Shown: positions 18,995 to 27,915 of the stretch, piece by piece
How positions within the stretch are numbered: position 1 is the first letter of the stretch
How the letters are laid out: every line of letters starts with the position of its first letter
NCBI RefSeq assembly: GCF_021532315.1
Contig: NZ_JAKGAO010000005.1
Coordinates: forward strand, 95,261-159,260
Source: Paenibacillus tarimensis
GTDB lineage: Bacteria > Bacillota > Bacilli > Paenibacillales > Paenibacillaceae
DNA: 64,000 nt
Direction of reading: 5' to 3'
The notes under the pieces: model-generated
Databases searched by the model: none
Seen by the model: only the letters and a program-made list of their open reading frames with translations
Told to the model about the DNA's origin: nothing
Program-made: the position numbers and the translations under genes

Positions 18995-19909
18995 ATGGTA
19001 CGTGTAGTGAACAATATTGCAGAACTAATTGGAAATACTCCTGCGGTGAGGCTGCATTCGACGGCCCCGGATTCAGGCGAGGTGCTGGTAAAGCTCGAGC
19101 GCTTCAATCCAAGCGGTAGCGTTAAGGACCGGGCGGCTTTCTCGCTGATCCGGGCAGCGGAGGAGAGCGGCCTTCTGCAGCCCGGGGGCACGATTATTGA
19201 GCCGACAAGCGGCAACACGGGTATCGGTCTGGCAATGAATGCGGCAGTACGGGGCTACCGGTTAATTCTTGTGATGCCGGATAATATGACAATTGAACGG
19301 ATCCGGCTCGTCCGCGCTTATGGAGCGGAGGTTGTGCTGACGCCCGCCGCAGAGCGGATGCCGGGTGCCATCCGTAAAGCGCTGGAGCTGCAGGCAGAAA
19401 TTCCCGGAAGCATCATACCGAATCAATTCGAGAATGAAGCCAACCCAGCCATTCACCGCACGACCACGGCAGAAGAGATTATTCGGCAGACGGGAGGCAG
19501 GCTGGACGCCTTTGTTGCTACGGCTGGTACGGGGGGGACGATCACCGGAACCGGCGAGGCTCTGAAGGAACGCCTGCCGGAACTATTTATTGCTGTTGTC
19601 GAACCGGAAGGCTCACCCGTTCTGTCCGGGGGCTGCCCGGGCCCGCATAAGCTCGTTGGTACGAGTCCGGGATTTGTACCCGCTATCCTCAATACCGGCA
19701 TCTACGATGAGATCATCCGGGTAACGGATGAAGCTGCGCTGGATACGATGAAAATGCTGGCCAGGCAGGAAGGTCTGCTGCTGGGTCCGTCGTCAGGAGC
19801 ATCTGTTTGGGCCGCTATGCGGGTAGCTGAGAGGCTTGGCACAGGCAAGCGAGTTCTCTGCATCGCCCCAGATACCGGTGAACGTTACTTGAGCATGAAT
19901 ATTTTCTAG
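18995..19909 (+). CDS. cysK: Cysteine synthase (O-acetylserine sulfhydrylase) family protein
   Basis: ATG 18995 follows GGGGAAGGAGAATCTTAAC; 304 residues. PLP Lys in NPSGSVKDRAA, substrate loop EPTSGNTGIGLA, phosphate-binding GTGGTITGTG, and the PLP N1 contact serine in LLGPSSGAS are all present, as in CysK/CysM. It makes cysteine from O-acetylserine and sulfide. CysK and CysM cannot be firmly separated by eye. The stop overlaps the stop of the convergent cotH gene by four bases, so no terminator fits between them. Confidence 0.9.
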   Translation: MVRVVNNIAELIGNTPAVRLHSTAPDSGEVLVKLERFNPSGSVKDRAAFSLIRAAEESGLLQPGGTIIEPTSGNTGIGLAMNAAVRGYRLILVMPDNMTIERIRLVRAYGAEVVLTPAAERMPGAIRKALELQAEIPGSIIPNQFENEANPAIHRTTTAEEIIRQTGGRLDAFVATAGTGGTITGTGEALKERLPELFIAVVEPEGSPVLSGGCPGPHKLVGTSPGFVPAILNTGIYDEIIRVTDEAALDTMKMLARQEGLLLGPSSGASVWAAMRVAERLGTGKRVLCIAPDTGERYLSMNIF

Positions 19910-20976
19910 AGCCAGCGCTTCAGCTCATATAGGATAATACGCCGCCTTTCCCGGATGTACTGACGGATGAAGGACGGCTCTTTTTCAAATTCGTGATAAC
20001 TGAAGGGTCTCGTACGATCCAGGCGAACAGATGGACGGATAGTCCGGTACATGCGTTCTATAACAGAGCTTATGGCGACAGTGTTGAAAGGATGCCGCAG
20101 CAGTCTCCGCAGCAGCTTGCGGTATGCGGCTCTGTAAGCCGGAATGGAGAGCACCTTCCTTGTCAGCTTGTTGTAGCCCCTAATGCTGACCAGACCGCTG
20201 CCGCAGGGCTTGCCAAAGCAATTGCGCCCCCAAGTCCCCTCGTAATCCCATGGCACTATCCGGTATTTGCCGGAGCGTGCTTCCTCGTATAGAGCATAAT
20301 TCTGCTCGAAGCCGTCGTAGTTTCCAGTGAGAACCGCACCGGCCAGCCAAGTTAAATAATTCCCGATATCCAGTTTCTTCCGGAGCATATTGTGCAGCGT
20401 AGGTCCTTGAAGACGATTGATCGAGCGGATAAAATGATCTAATCTGCGAACTGCCGCAGGTCCGCCTGCCACAAGCTCGTAACCGGGAAGGTGAGAACGA
20501 GCGCGGCCGCGGCTTGCCCGATAGGAAAAATCAGCTTGGTCAGTGACCGCATACAATATGGCACGGCACGGTATGTGGCGCGAGGCGAAGAAAGTAGGTG
20601 AGACAGCTTCGATCTCAAGATAAACGCCAAGCGGCTGGCCATTGACGGCTAGCTGGCAGTGGCGCGTTTTGGGAGCAGGCACGCCAATCTGGTTAAAGAA
20701 GTGGAAGGAGAGGGCGTTACGGATCATGGAAGGATCTTCGTATTCCGCATTCCAATGGAAGGTATGGCCGTCCTTTATCCGCAGCTCATAGGATTTCTTG
20801 GGACAGCTCCTGGTATGCCCGCCCCGGATCATCAGGGAGGCGTGGTAGCTACGTCTTCCGCTCGTAATGATGACTGGTATCCGGATGGATTCCGAAGCGC
20901 TCCGGTGGATAAGCGCCCACTGAGACGGCGGGGCGGTAATGTGCCGGATGGGAAGCGGTAAACGGGTGGAAGTCAT
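19906..20976 (-). CDS. cotH: CotH-family spore coat kinase
   Basis: ATG 20976 follows GGAGGGGACCTC; 356 residues. The CotH kinase-like fold shows SLMIRGGHTRSCPKKSYEL (substrate/ATP lysine region), VNGQPLGVYLEIE, NYDGFEQNYALY (catalytic-loop Asp) and VPWDYEGTWGR (metal-binding Asp). CotH phosphorylates spore coat proteins such as CotB/CotG in Bacillus and is made in the mother cell. A CotF-type cluster lies 2 kb away. A hairpin terminator for the gene behind it sits in its upstream region. Confidence 0.9.
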   Translation of the reverse strand: MTSTRLPLPIRHITAPPSQWALIHRSASESIRIPVIITSGRRSYHASLMIRGGHTRSCPKKSYELRIKDGHTFHWNAEYEDPSMIRNALSFHFFNQIGVPAPKTRHCQLAVNGQPLGVYLEIEAVSPTFFASRHIPCRAILYAVTDQADFSYRASRGRARSHLPGYELVAGGPAAVRRLDHFIRSINRLQGPTLHNMLRKKLDIGNYLTWLAGAVLTGNYDGFEQNYALYEEARSGKYRIVPWDYEGTWGRNCFGKPCGSGLVSIRGYNKLTRKVLSIPAYRAAYRKLLRRLLRHPFNTVAISSVIERMYRTIRPSVRLDRTRPFSYHEFEKEPSFIRQYIRERRRIILYELKRWL

Positions 20977-21015
20977 GAGGTCCCCTCCTGGGTTGGTCGA
21001 AATGTTTACATACAA

Positions 21016-21043
21016 AAGCCTATCGTCACCTGACGATAGGCTT
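21016..21043 (-). terminator. Terminator of the minus-strand gene 21068-21370
   Basis: AAGCCTATCGTCA (21016-21028) pairs with TGACGATAGGCTT (21031-21043). On the minus strand it is followed by TTGTATGT, on the plus strand by ATTTTAATAAA. Confidence 0.75.
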
Positions 21044-21067
21044 ATTTTAATAAACAGCATATTCTGG

Positions 21068-21370
21068 TTACTGCTCGCTTGTTCCGCTCTCATCGGTAAT
21101 ATACCAGTGCGAAGGCCAGTTGGAATTCTGATAGGGCCATGCCCCGCTCTGCCCGGCAGAACGTCCAGACGAGGGGCTGCCGGTGCCGGCAGGCATTTGC
21201 TGCACAGGGACGCCCCAGATGCTGTCAGCCGGCTGGTCAGCTCCTATAGAGGAGCTTGGAGCCTGTCCCTTGCTTGCTGAGCCCCTGCTCCTCTTAAGAA
21301 CCGGTGGTCTAACCTTTTTCTTAACGGTACGTTTGCCAGCTGTTTTTTTTGGTTTTCTCTTCATAACCAT
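21068..21370 (-). CDS. Small basic/Pro-Ser-rich hypothetical protein, possible coat component
   Basis: ATG 21370 follows AAGGAGGGCTCATTGTA; 100 residues. The first 35 residues are Lys/Arg-rich (MKRKPKKTAGKR, VKKKVRP), the middle is Ser/Gly/Pro-rich and the C-terminus is aromatic (WPYQNSNWPSHWYI). No fold recognised. It lies in the spore-coat cluster between cotH and the divergent DUF2642-like gene, and low-complexity basic proteins of this type are common in spore coats (inference). Confidence 0.6.
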   Translation of the reverse strand: MVMKRKPKKTAGKRTVKKKVRPPVLKRSRGSASKGQAPSSSIGADQPADSIWGVPVQQMPAGTGSPSSGRSAGQSGAWPYQNSNWPSHWYITDESGTSEQ

Positions 21371-21537
21371 TACAATGAGCCCTCCTTCCTTGTCCTCTAT
21401 AAACTATGAACGGGCTGCGGGCGGGTAAACGGGCTGTTCGCATATTTTTTGAGAAACAGGCAGCTTCCCGGACCGATCAAGCTTGACCCTCATATCGTTG
21501 TAGTAGAAAAGGCGGAACGGAGGAGGGCTCGCAGGAT

Positions 21538-22245
21538 ATGGTTATCACCTGGAAGGGATGGCTTCAGTGTCAGATTGAAGTGCAGCTGGCAGGTACGGAA
21601 AGGACGCTTCGGGGAACACTGGCTGAGCTGGGCACTGATTTGGCGGTTGTGCAAAGCAGCGGAAAGCCTTATTATATTCCTCTTCATCAGATCTGCAGAA
21701 TGCGGCTTAAGGAGCAGGCTGCGGATTACTGCTCTCCGGTTGAGGATACGGGTGCTGGGCCTCTGTTTCCGGATCTGCTCGGCAAAGCCCGGTCTGAAGC
21801 AAATGCGGTGTCGTACCGGAAAATGCTGCTTCATGCAAAAGGAATGTTCACAGAAGCTGTGCTGGACGGATCTGAGGAGATTTTGTGCGGCTATATGTCA
21901 AGCATCATGAATGACTACTTGGTCTTTTATTCACCGGTATGGCACACCGTTATGGTCCGGCTTGACCGGATCTGCTATATCTCTCCCTTTAGCGAGGGAG
22001 CGGCACCATTTGATCTGCCGCCGGAACAGCTGCCGCTTCGGCCATCCCCCTTGACACTTGCCCGTACTTTTGAGCAGCAGCTGCACAAGATGACGGGACG
22101 GCTGGTAGCCTTCAATCTGGATACAGGGCGGGGAGCAACGGGCATGCTTATTCGTGCTGAGGAAAAGATGATTTGCCTTTGCACGGTTACGGGACGGATG
22201 GAGTGGCTGCATGCCAGCAGTGTGAGCAGTGTGCACATGCCATAA
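21538..22245 (+). CDS. Three-module DUF2642/LSM-like protein, possible spore coat protein
   Basis: ATG 21538 follows GGAGGAGGGCTCGCAGGAT; 235 residues. Three similar modules of about 55 residues are visible, each with the pattern 'binding strand, G.L/G.M turn, D or E, hydrophobic strand': about 5-55 (VQLAGTERTLRGTLAELGTD, YYIPLHQI), 98-150 (EILCGYMSSIMNDYLVFY) and 175-235 (GRLVAFNLDTGRGATGMLI). This resembles DUF2642, found in spore-associated proteins. Function unknown. It heads the run leading to the CotF-type genes. Confidence 0.6.
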   Translation: MVITWKGWLQCQIEVQLAGTERTLRGTLAELGTDLAVVQSSGKPYYIPLHQICRMRLKEQAADYCSPVEDTGAGPLFPDLLGKARSEANAVSYRKMLLHAKGMFTEAVLDGSEEILCGYMSSIMNDYLVFYSPVWHTVMVRLDRICYISPFSEGAAPFDLPPEQLPLRPSPLTLARTFEQQLHKMTGRLVAFNLDTGRGATGMLIRAEEKMICLCTVTGRMEWLHASSVSSVHMP

Positions 22246-22362
22246 ACCAACGGCCGAACAGGCAATGGAGTTACTGCGTCTAAAGGGCGCATACATATTC
22301 CGGAAGCAGGCGGGAATCCTACTGGTGCAGGGTTATTTTGGATGCGGAAGGGGGAAGGAAGC

Positions 22363-22584
22363 ATGATGCAGATGACGGTTAAAGAACTGGAGTATATCGC
22401 AGATTCGTTGTCGAATGAGGATTTGCTTATCAAGCAGTGTGCAGTTGCGGCAGCGGCAGCGGGTAACCCTGCGATCCGCCAGATCTGCTCGCAGATGATT
22501 GAGGTACACAGACAGCACTATGCATCGCTTCTGGGCATGCTGGAGCAGCATCAACAGACGGCGCCTGGCCATCACGCAGGATAA
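22363..22584 (+). CDS. Small helical protein, probable CotF-associated coat component
   Basis: ATG 22363 follows GGGGGAAGGAAGC; 73 residues. It is predicted all-helical, with a ferritin-like pattern (VKELEYIADSLSNEDLLIK, IRQICSQMIEVHRQHY) and a His-rich end (GHHAG). It lies 26 bases before the CotF-domain gene, so the two are probably cotranscribed. No specific family was recognised. Confidence 0.65.
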   Translation: MMQMTVKELEYIADSLSNEDLLIKQCAVAAAAAGNPAIRQICSQMIEVHRQHYASLLGMLEQHQQTAPGHHAG

Positions 22585-22610
22585 GACAAGCTCTGAATAA
22601 CGGAAGGAAG

Positions 22611-23306
22611 ATGAACGTGGAACATACAAGATCCCAGAACAATTTGCAGCAGTACCAGCAGAATATGATGCGCCAGCTTCATAACCAGACATTAGAGAAT
22701 CCCGGGCAGGGCAGGCAGCAATCAGGAGATAACCAGCCGATACCTTATGCCTCGTCGGTCGTTCAGCATTATAATCAGGCGGATAGCGGTCGCGGCCAGC
22801 AACAGGGCATGCAGCATAATACGGGCCAGCATGCTGCGCAGCAAGGCATGCAGCATAACAGCAGCCAGCATTACACCAGCCATGTTCATCCAGCGGAAGG
22901 CCAGCATCGCCAGGCCTTGATGTCGGATGAGGACATGGCTGGAACGATTCTTGCAGATTTGAAGAGGGTATCCCGTGAATACGCGACAGCTGTCACGGAG
23001 GCCGCTTGCCCGGACATCAGAAGAGGATTTAATGACCTGTTGGCAAGCACGCTTCAGCTGCAGGGTAAGCTGTACGAATTGATGCGTGATCAGCATATGT
23101 ACAGCACGCCTTCACCAGCGGTCAGACATGAAATTGCAAACAAGCTGCAGAATCATCGTAATAACGCGGGCCAAACGGAGCACTATCTCCGCCAGCTTGG
23201 GCTTCTGGGCGGTGTTTCGCACGCCATTCAGCCATTTGCGGTCACGGAAGCAAATGACGGACGGCGCCCGGGCGCAGAGGGAAGCTATCAGCCCGTTTAC
23301 ATGTAA
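22611..23306 (+). CDS. cotF: Spore coat protein, CotF domain with Gln/His-rich N-terminus
   Basis: 231 residues. Residues 1-100 are Gln/His/Asn-rich with GMQHN-type near repeats (GQQQGMQHNTGQHAAQQGMQ). Residues about 103-165 form a Coat_F domain (DEDMAGTILADLKRVSREYA, then EAACPDIRRGFNDLL and LYELMRDQHMYS). ATG 22611 has GGAAGGA only 3 bases away; the GTG at 22617 would be better spaced. The protein is expected in the spore coat. The Q/H-rich arm is longer than in plain CotF. A strong terminator follows. Confidence 0.88.
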   Translation: MNVEHTRSQNNLQQYQQNMMRQLHNQTLENPGQGRQQSGDNQPIPYASSVVQHYNQADSGRGQQQGMQHNTGQHAAQQGMQHNSSQHYTSHVHPAEGQHRQALMSDEDMAGTILADLKRVSREYATAVTEAACPDIRRGFNDLLASTLQLQGKLYELMRDQHMYSTPSPAVRHEIANKLQNHRNNAGQTEHYLRQLGLLGGVSHAIQPFAVTEANDGRRPGAEGSYQPVYM

Positions 23307-23317
23307 GCAAGGAACGG

Positions 23318-23358
23318 CCGGCCGGCTGCTTCTCCAGAGAATGCGCCCGGCCGGTTTT
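23318..23358 (+). terminator. Terminator after the CotF gene
   Basis: CCGGCCGG (23318-23325) pairs with CCGGCCGG (23347-23354), followed by TTTT. The GGCTGC..GCGCCC flanks add weaker pairs. Confidence 0.75.
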
Positions 23359-23532
23359 ACTCACATATAGCCTATAGTCATGGATTCTCTCCTCCTAAGA
23401 ACTTGATGAAGGCAGAAGCGAAAAAGTTCGACATAATACGACCGGAATCATCTTTTATACCGTCTATAGTCTTTATTTACAAAATGCTTAAGCAGGCCGT
23501 TCGAAGCAACTTTCCCGGAGGGTTTTTTTATT

Positions 23533-23561
23533 TTGCAGAAAACGTGCTATCGTTGTAATAT
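23533..23561 (+). promoter_or_regulatory. Predicted SigA promoter of alaR-alaT
   Basis: TTGCAG (23533-23538), 17-base spacer, TAATAT (23556-23561); about 40 bases before the GTG start. Confidence 0.5.
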
Positions 23562-23601
23562 AGGAATAACAATTGCAGACGGTAGCAGGAGGGTGCAGAA
23601 A

Positions 23602-24093
23602 GTGGATGAATTGAAACGTAAGGTTCTTGAGCTGTTGAAGGAAGACGCCAGAAGAGATACGGCTCTAATCGCCACAATGCTGGGCGTGCCGGAGGATCAG
23701 GTAGCGAAGGCAGTTAAGGAAATGGAAGACGACCACGTCATCGTCAAGTATACTGCGGTTGTGAACGGCAGCAAGGTGGACAATGACAAGGTAACGGCAT
23801 TGATTGAAGTTCAGATTACACCGGAACGCGGCCGCGGATTCGACTACCTTGCTGAACGCATCTACTTGTACCCGGAAGTGAAATCCGTTTATCTGATGTC
23901 GGGCGCCTATGATCTGCTCATCGAGGTAGAGGGAAAAAACCTGAAGGAAGTGGCTTCCTTCGTGTCGAACAAATTGTCTCCGCTGGAATCGATATTATCA
24001 ACCAAGACTTTCTTCATTCTCAAAAAATACAAACAGGACGGCATAATTTTCGAAGAGACCGAAGGCGACCATCGTCTGGTCATATCGCCGTAA
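23602..24093 (+). CDS. alaR: Lrp/AsnC-family regulator, AlaR-like
   Basis: A GTG at 23602 follows GCAGGAGGGTGCAGAAA; 163 residues. N-terminal winged HTH (VDELKRKVLELLKEDARRDT, TMLGVPEDQVAKAVKEME) and C-terminal RAM domain (VQITPERGRGFDYLAERI, VYLMSGAYDLLIEVEG). It is 12 bases before an aminotransferase gene. This pairing matches B. subtilis alaR-alaT (yugG-yugH), in which AlaR controls alanine synthesis. The assignment rests on pairing and general similarity. Confidence 0.82.
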   Translation: MDELKRKVLELLKEDARRDTALIATMLGVPEDQVAKAVKEMEDDHVIVKYTAVVNGSKVDNDKVTALIEVQITPERGRGFDYLAERIYLYPEVKSVYLMSGAYDLLIEVEGKNLKEVASFVSNKLSPLESILSTKTFFILKKYKQDGIIFEETEGDHRLVISP

Positions 24094-24105
24094 AGGGTGG
24101 TTCCC

Positions 24106-25317
24106 ATGATGAACGAGACAGTACAGCAGCCCCTGCAGCAGCGGGGCTCCATGTCCGATTATTTAAATAAAGAGGCGCGTGCGATTAAGCCCTCGGGAAT
24201 CCGTAAATTTTTTGACCTTGTCAGCGGACGCAAGGACATCATTACCCTCGGGGTTGGCGAGCCGGATTTTATTACTCCGTGGCATGTGCGTGAAGCCTGC
24301 GTATACTCGCTTGAGAGAGGCAAGACTCAATACACATCCAATGCCGGTATGCCCGAGCTTCGGGAAGCAATCGGCCAATATTTGAATGACCGTTTTGCGG
24401 TGACCTATGATCCGGCGAAGGAGATTCTCGTTACGGTTGGAGGCAGTGAGGCGATTGATCTTGCGCTGCGGGCGCTCGTGGCGCCAGGCGATGAAATACT
24501 TATTCCCGAGCCTTGTTACATTTCGTATTCGCCGATAACGGCGCTTGGCGGCGGCGTGCCGGTTGGAGTGGAAACCTTCGCCAAGGATAACTTTAAGCTG
24601 CGTGCTGACCAGCTGGAAGCGGCGATTACTCCGCGTTCGAAGGTTCTGATCTTGTGCTACCCAAGCAATCCGACCGGCGGAACAATGACACGCGAGGATT
24701 GGCTGCCGATCGCTGAGCTGGTAGAGAAGCATGATCTGATTGTTATCTCCGATGAAATCTATGCAGAGCTTACTTATGATGCCAACCATGTCAGCTTTTC
24801 CTCGCTGCCGGGTATGAAGGACCGCACCATACTGGTCAGCGGATTCTCAAAGGCGTTTGCGATGACAGGCTGGCGGATGGGATACGCATGCGGTCATCCG
24901 GATTTGATCGGTGCGATGCTGAAGATTCATCAGTACACGGTTATGTGTGCCCCTGTTATGGGCCAGGTTGCTGCACTTGAAGCGCTCACTAACGGGCTGG
25001 AAGAGAAGGACAGGATGGTGGAATCCTATAATCAGCGGCGGCGGCTCATCGTTAAAGGCTTCCGCGAGATTGGGCTGGAGTGCCATGAACCGCAAGGTGC
25101 CTTCTATGCGTTTCCTTCCGTGCAATCCACGGGTCTGGATTCGGAGACATTCGCAGAGCGGCTGCTGTTGGAAGCGAAGGTTGCTGCTGTTCCCGGCAAT
25201 GTATTCGGGCTAGGGGGAGAAGGACATTTGCGCTGCTCCTATGCGACTTCCGTTGCTCAGCTGACAGAAGCACTAGAGAAAATCGGGGACTTTGTCGAAA
25301 AAGTCAAGAAATCTTGA
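24106..25317 (+). CDS. alaT: Class I aminotransferase, AlaT-like
   Basis: ATG 24106 follows AAAGGGTGG; ATG 24109 is an alternative. About 403 residues of fold-type I aminotransferase: TLGVGEPDFITP, YTSNAGMPELREAI, VTVGGSEAIDLALRALV, YPSNPTGGTM, SDEIYAEL and the PLP Lys in VSGFSKAFAMTGWRMGY. It converts an amino acid and 2-oxo acid pair. Alanine/pyruvate is inferred from the adjacent Lrp-type regulator and the B. subtilis parallel. Confidence 0.87.
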   Translation: MMNETVQQPLQQRGSMSDYLNKEARAIKPSGIRKFFDLVSGRKDIITLGVGEPDFITPWHVREACVYSLERGKTQYTSNAGMPELREAIGQYLNDRFAVTYDPAKEILVTVGGSEAIDLALRALVAPGDEILIPEPCYISYSPITALGGGVPVGVETFAKDNFKLRADQLEAAITPRSKVLILCYPSNPTGGTMTREDWLPIAELVEKHDLIVISDEIYAELTYDANHVSFSSLPGMKDRTILVSGFSKAFAMTGWRMGYACGHPDLIGAMLKIHQYTVMCAPVMGQVAALEALTNGLEEKDRMVESYNQRRRLIVKGFREIGLECHEPQGAFYAFPSVQSTGLDSETFAERLLLEAKVAAVPGNVFGLGGEGHLRCSYATSVAQLTEALEKIGDFVEKVKKS

Positions 25318-25417
25318 AAATATTAATAGGCAATTCGGTCTCTAACCTGATATAATTTAACAAGTTATGAAGAAACATGATGTCGTTTGCGCAGCAGGAG
25401 CCAGGGAGGGAGAGACA

Positions 25418-25654
25418 ATGCCACATACCGGGAAGAACCAGCCTTCGACAGGCCGGAACGGACGGACAGCCAGAACGTTGTCTTCACCCATTCATTCACT
25501 GGAGGATGAAATCTACGTGCTGCGAAGAAAGATGGAGATGACTTATCTGGAGGAGGCTTCCTTCAGCTCAGATAGGGTCATTGAGCTCAGCCGGAAACTG
25601 GATATTAAGATTAATGAATATATGCGGTACAAACAGCTGTGCTCAAGCGGTTAA
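25418..25654 (+). CDS. Spo0E-like aspartyl-phosphate phosphatase
   Basis: ATG 25418 follows GGAGGGAGAGACA; 78 residues. A disordered N-terminus (about 1-27) precedes the two-helix Spo0E core (LEDEIYVLRRKMEMTY, then VIELSRKLDIKINEYMR). The signature SxxLD appears as SRKLD. Such proteins dephosphorylate Spo0A-P and delay sporulation. A rho-independent terminator follows. Confidence 0.85.
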   Translation: MPHTGKNQPSTGRNGRTARTLSSPIHSLEDEIYVLRRKMEMTYLEEASFSSDRVIELSRKLDIKINEYMRYKQLCSSG

Positions 25655-25672
25655 ACAGCTGAGCCGTCATTG

Positions 25673-25698
25673 GAAGCTCCCGCCGGGAGCTTCTTTTG
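25673..25698 (+). terminator. Terminator after the Spo0E-like gene
   Basis: GAAGCTCCCG (25673-25682) pairs with CGGGAGCTTC (25684-25693) and is followed by TTTTG. Confidence 0.85.
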
Positions 25699-25787
25699 TA
25701 TGGGCAGGAGAATGAAGCGGGACGGTTATGCTATAGTGGTACGTATAGGCATCAGAAGCATACATACTGAGAGGAGAGGTAATACCT

Positions 25788-26363
25788 ATGAAATTATATA
25801 CACGGACAGGTGATAAGGGACAAACCTCGATCAAAGGGGGACGGGTCAGCAAGGATGACGTCCGGATTGAAGCGTACGGCACGATTGATGAGCTGAACGC
25901 TTTTGTTGGACAGACGGCGGCGGTATTGGGACGTTCCGGCAAGCTTGATGACCTGGCTTCCGAACTTGTGCAGATTCAGCAGGAGCTGTTTGATTGTGGT
26001 TCAGATTTAGCTTTTGCCAAGGAGCCTTCTGTTTATAAGGTTGGGCCGGAGCCGGTTGCCAGGCTGGAAGAGCGGATTGATGTTCTGATTACGGAGGCGC
26101 CGGAGATTACGAGGTTCATTCTGCCCGGGGGGTCAGAAGAGGCATCGCTGCTGCATGTTTGCCGTACCGTGTGCCGGCGGGCTGAACGAAGGGTGGTTAC
26201 CCTTGCCGCAGAGCACGAAATTAATGGTGAGGCAGCTAAATATATTAACCGTCTGTCGGATTACTTCTTTGCAGCAGCCCGTGCTGCCAATGCCCGTTTA
26301 GACGTACCGGATGTCGAGTATGTCCGCAGTGCGGAAGTATTTCGCAAGCCGAGATCAAAATGA
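25788..26363 (+). CDS. Cob(I)alamin adenosyltransferase, PduO type
   Basis: 191 residues; family marks YTRTGDKGQTSIKGG, RIEAYGTIDELNAFVG, RFILPGGS, CRTVCRRAERRV and INRLSDYFFAAARAAN. It transfers the adenosyl group of ATP to cob(I)alamin in the cytoplasm. The next gene overlaps by four bases (ATGA), so the two are translationally coupled. The AGAGGAGAGG site supports the start. Confidence 0.93.
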   Translation: MKLYTRTGDKGQTSIKGGRVSKDDVRIEAYGTIDELNAFVGQTAAVLGRSGKLDDLASELVQIQQELFDCGSDLAFAKEPSVYKVGPEPVARLEERIDVLITEAPEITRFILPGGSEEASLLHVCRTVCRRAERRVVTLAAEHEINGEAAKYINRLSDYFFAAARAANARLDVPDVEYVRSAEVFRKPRSK

Positions 26364-27313
26364 CGGATAAGTATTACAGTCCGATAACCTGGACGGTAGG
26401 TCCCGAGGATTCAGGCAAGCAGGTGCGGACCGTGCTGGAGCGCAGGCTTGGCGTATCCCGCAAGCTGTTGTCCCGCCTGAAGCTTACGGAGGAAGGGCTT
26501 ACGCTGAACGGCATTCGGGTATACACCACCGCAGTAGTGAAGGAAGGAGATGTGCTGGCGCTGCGAATGGAGCGTGAGCAGTCAGACGACATTTTACCGC
26601 AGGAAATGCCGCTTGATATCGTCTATGAGGATGAATACATTCTGCTGGTCAACAAGGAGGCAGGTATAATTGTTCATCCTACGCACGGCCATTATACAGG
26701 CACGCTGGCTAACGGTATAGTTCATTATTGGCAGCAGAAGGGGGAGACGGTCCGGTTCCGACCGATTCACCGGCTTGATCAAGAGACATCAGGACTGGTG
26801 GCGATCGCCAAGAACCCCTATATCCACCAGCAGCTGTCTGAGCAAATGCAGCGGGGGGAGATCGGCAAGTCGTACATTGCCTATGTGCTTGGCAAGCCCG
26901 AGCCTCCAACCGCAACTATTGATGCGCCAATTGACCGGGATCCGGATGACCCGCATTACCGTATCGTTACACCGTCAGGCTACCCGTCGGTCACTCATTA
27001 TCAGACGCTTGCTGTGTATAGAAATCAGCAAGCCTCAAAAGTTGCGCTGCAGCTTGAAACCGGCCGCACCCATCAGATACGCGTCCATATGCAGCATATC
27101 GGCTGCGCTCTGCTTGGTGATAAGATGTATCACCCGGCAGATGAATGTCATGCTGAGCTAAGAGTAAGGGCAGAGCAGCTGATCTCGCGACATGCTCTCC
27201 ATGCGGCAGAGCTGTCCTTCAAGCATCCGATGACAGGGCAGGAGATGGTCTTCCGGGCCCGGCTGCCTGAGGATCTTGAGCGCCTTGAGTTGGAGCTTGG
27301 CAAGCTGGAATAA
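26360..27313 (+). CDS. RluA/RluD-family pseudouridine synthase
   Basis: 317 residues. An N-terminal S4-like domain (VLERRLGVSRKLLSRLKLTE) is followed by the catalytic domain with HRLDQETSGLV (Asp nucleophile), LVNKEAGIIVHPTHGHY, and ETGRTHQIRVHMQHIGCALL. It isomerises uridine in 23S rRNA or tRNA. The exact target cannot be read from the sequence. Confidence 0.93.
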   Translation: MTDKYYSPITWTVGPEDSGKQVRTVLERRLGVSRKLLSRLKLTEEGLTLNGIRVYTTAVVKEGDVLALRMEREQSDDILPQEMPLDIVYEDEYILLVNKEAGIIVHPTHGHYTGTLANGIVHYWQQKGETVRFRPIHRLDQETSGLVAIAKNPYIHQQLSEQMQRGEIGKSYIAYVLGKPEPPTATIDAPIDRDPDDPHYRIVTPSGYPSVTHYQTLAVYRNQQASKVALQLETGRTHQIRVHMQHIGCALLGDKMYHPADECHAELRVRAEQLISRHALHAAELSFKHPMTGQEMVFRARLPEDLERLELELGKLE

Positions 27314-27357
27314 CCGTACCGTAAACAATAAATTTTGAAGGGAAGTCATCAGAGAAT

Positions 27358-27723
27358 ATGAGTAAACAGCTTAAAGTCTACTATTATCCCAAATGCGGCA
27401 CCTGCCGCAATGCGTTGAAATGGCTGGAGGCCAGAGGTTATGAGCTGGAGCTGCAGAATCTGTTCGAGCAGGCGCCAACCGAAGGTGAAATTATGGAATG
27501 GATTGAGCTGAGCGGGCTGGATGTGAAGAAGTTCTTCAACACATCCGGTGAGGTTTACAAGGAACAGCAGCTCAAGGACAAGCTTCCGGGTATGACGCTG
27601 GAAGAGAAGGTTTCCGCTCTGGCAGCCAACGGAAGACTGGTTAAGCGCCCGGTTGTGACAGACGGCAGCCGGTTAACGGTTGGCTTCAAGGAAGCGGAGT
27701 TTGAGCAGCTGTGGGCGGAATAG
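27358..27723 (+). CDS. Arsenate reductase/Spx-family protein (YusI-like)
   Basis: 121 residues with the thioredoxin-like ArsC/Spx fold: VYYYPKCGTCRNALKWLEARG (CxxC), DVKKFFNTSGEVYKE, and LVKRPVVTDGSRLTVGFKE (the cis-Pro and Arg that contact the substrate in ArsC). Length and CxxC fit Spx, but the RNA polymerase-binding features cannot be judged by eye. It may be a redox enzyme rather than a regulator. Confidence 0.82.
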   Translation: MSKQLKVYYYPKCGTCRNALKWLEARGYELELQNLFEQAPTEGEIMEWIELSGLDVKKFFNTSGEVYKEQQLKDKLPGMTLEEKVSALAANGRLVKRPVVTDGSRLTVGFKEAEFEQLWAE

Positions 27724-27915
27724 TTTCTGCCCAGCTCTATTGGCCAGCTTGGGAGCTGCACACCGGACAGCTCATCGGGCAGCCTTTATACGGTCAATAT
27801 TTCCGGGGAAATGATGATTGAAGCTAGTGCTGCAAGAAAACAGTACTATTTATGACTGTTCGCCGGCTTGGTTTCGGGGGGATAATAGATAGGGGGAACA
27901 GGTGGTTGGACTTTT

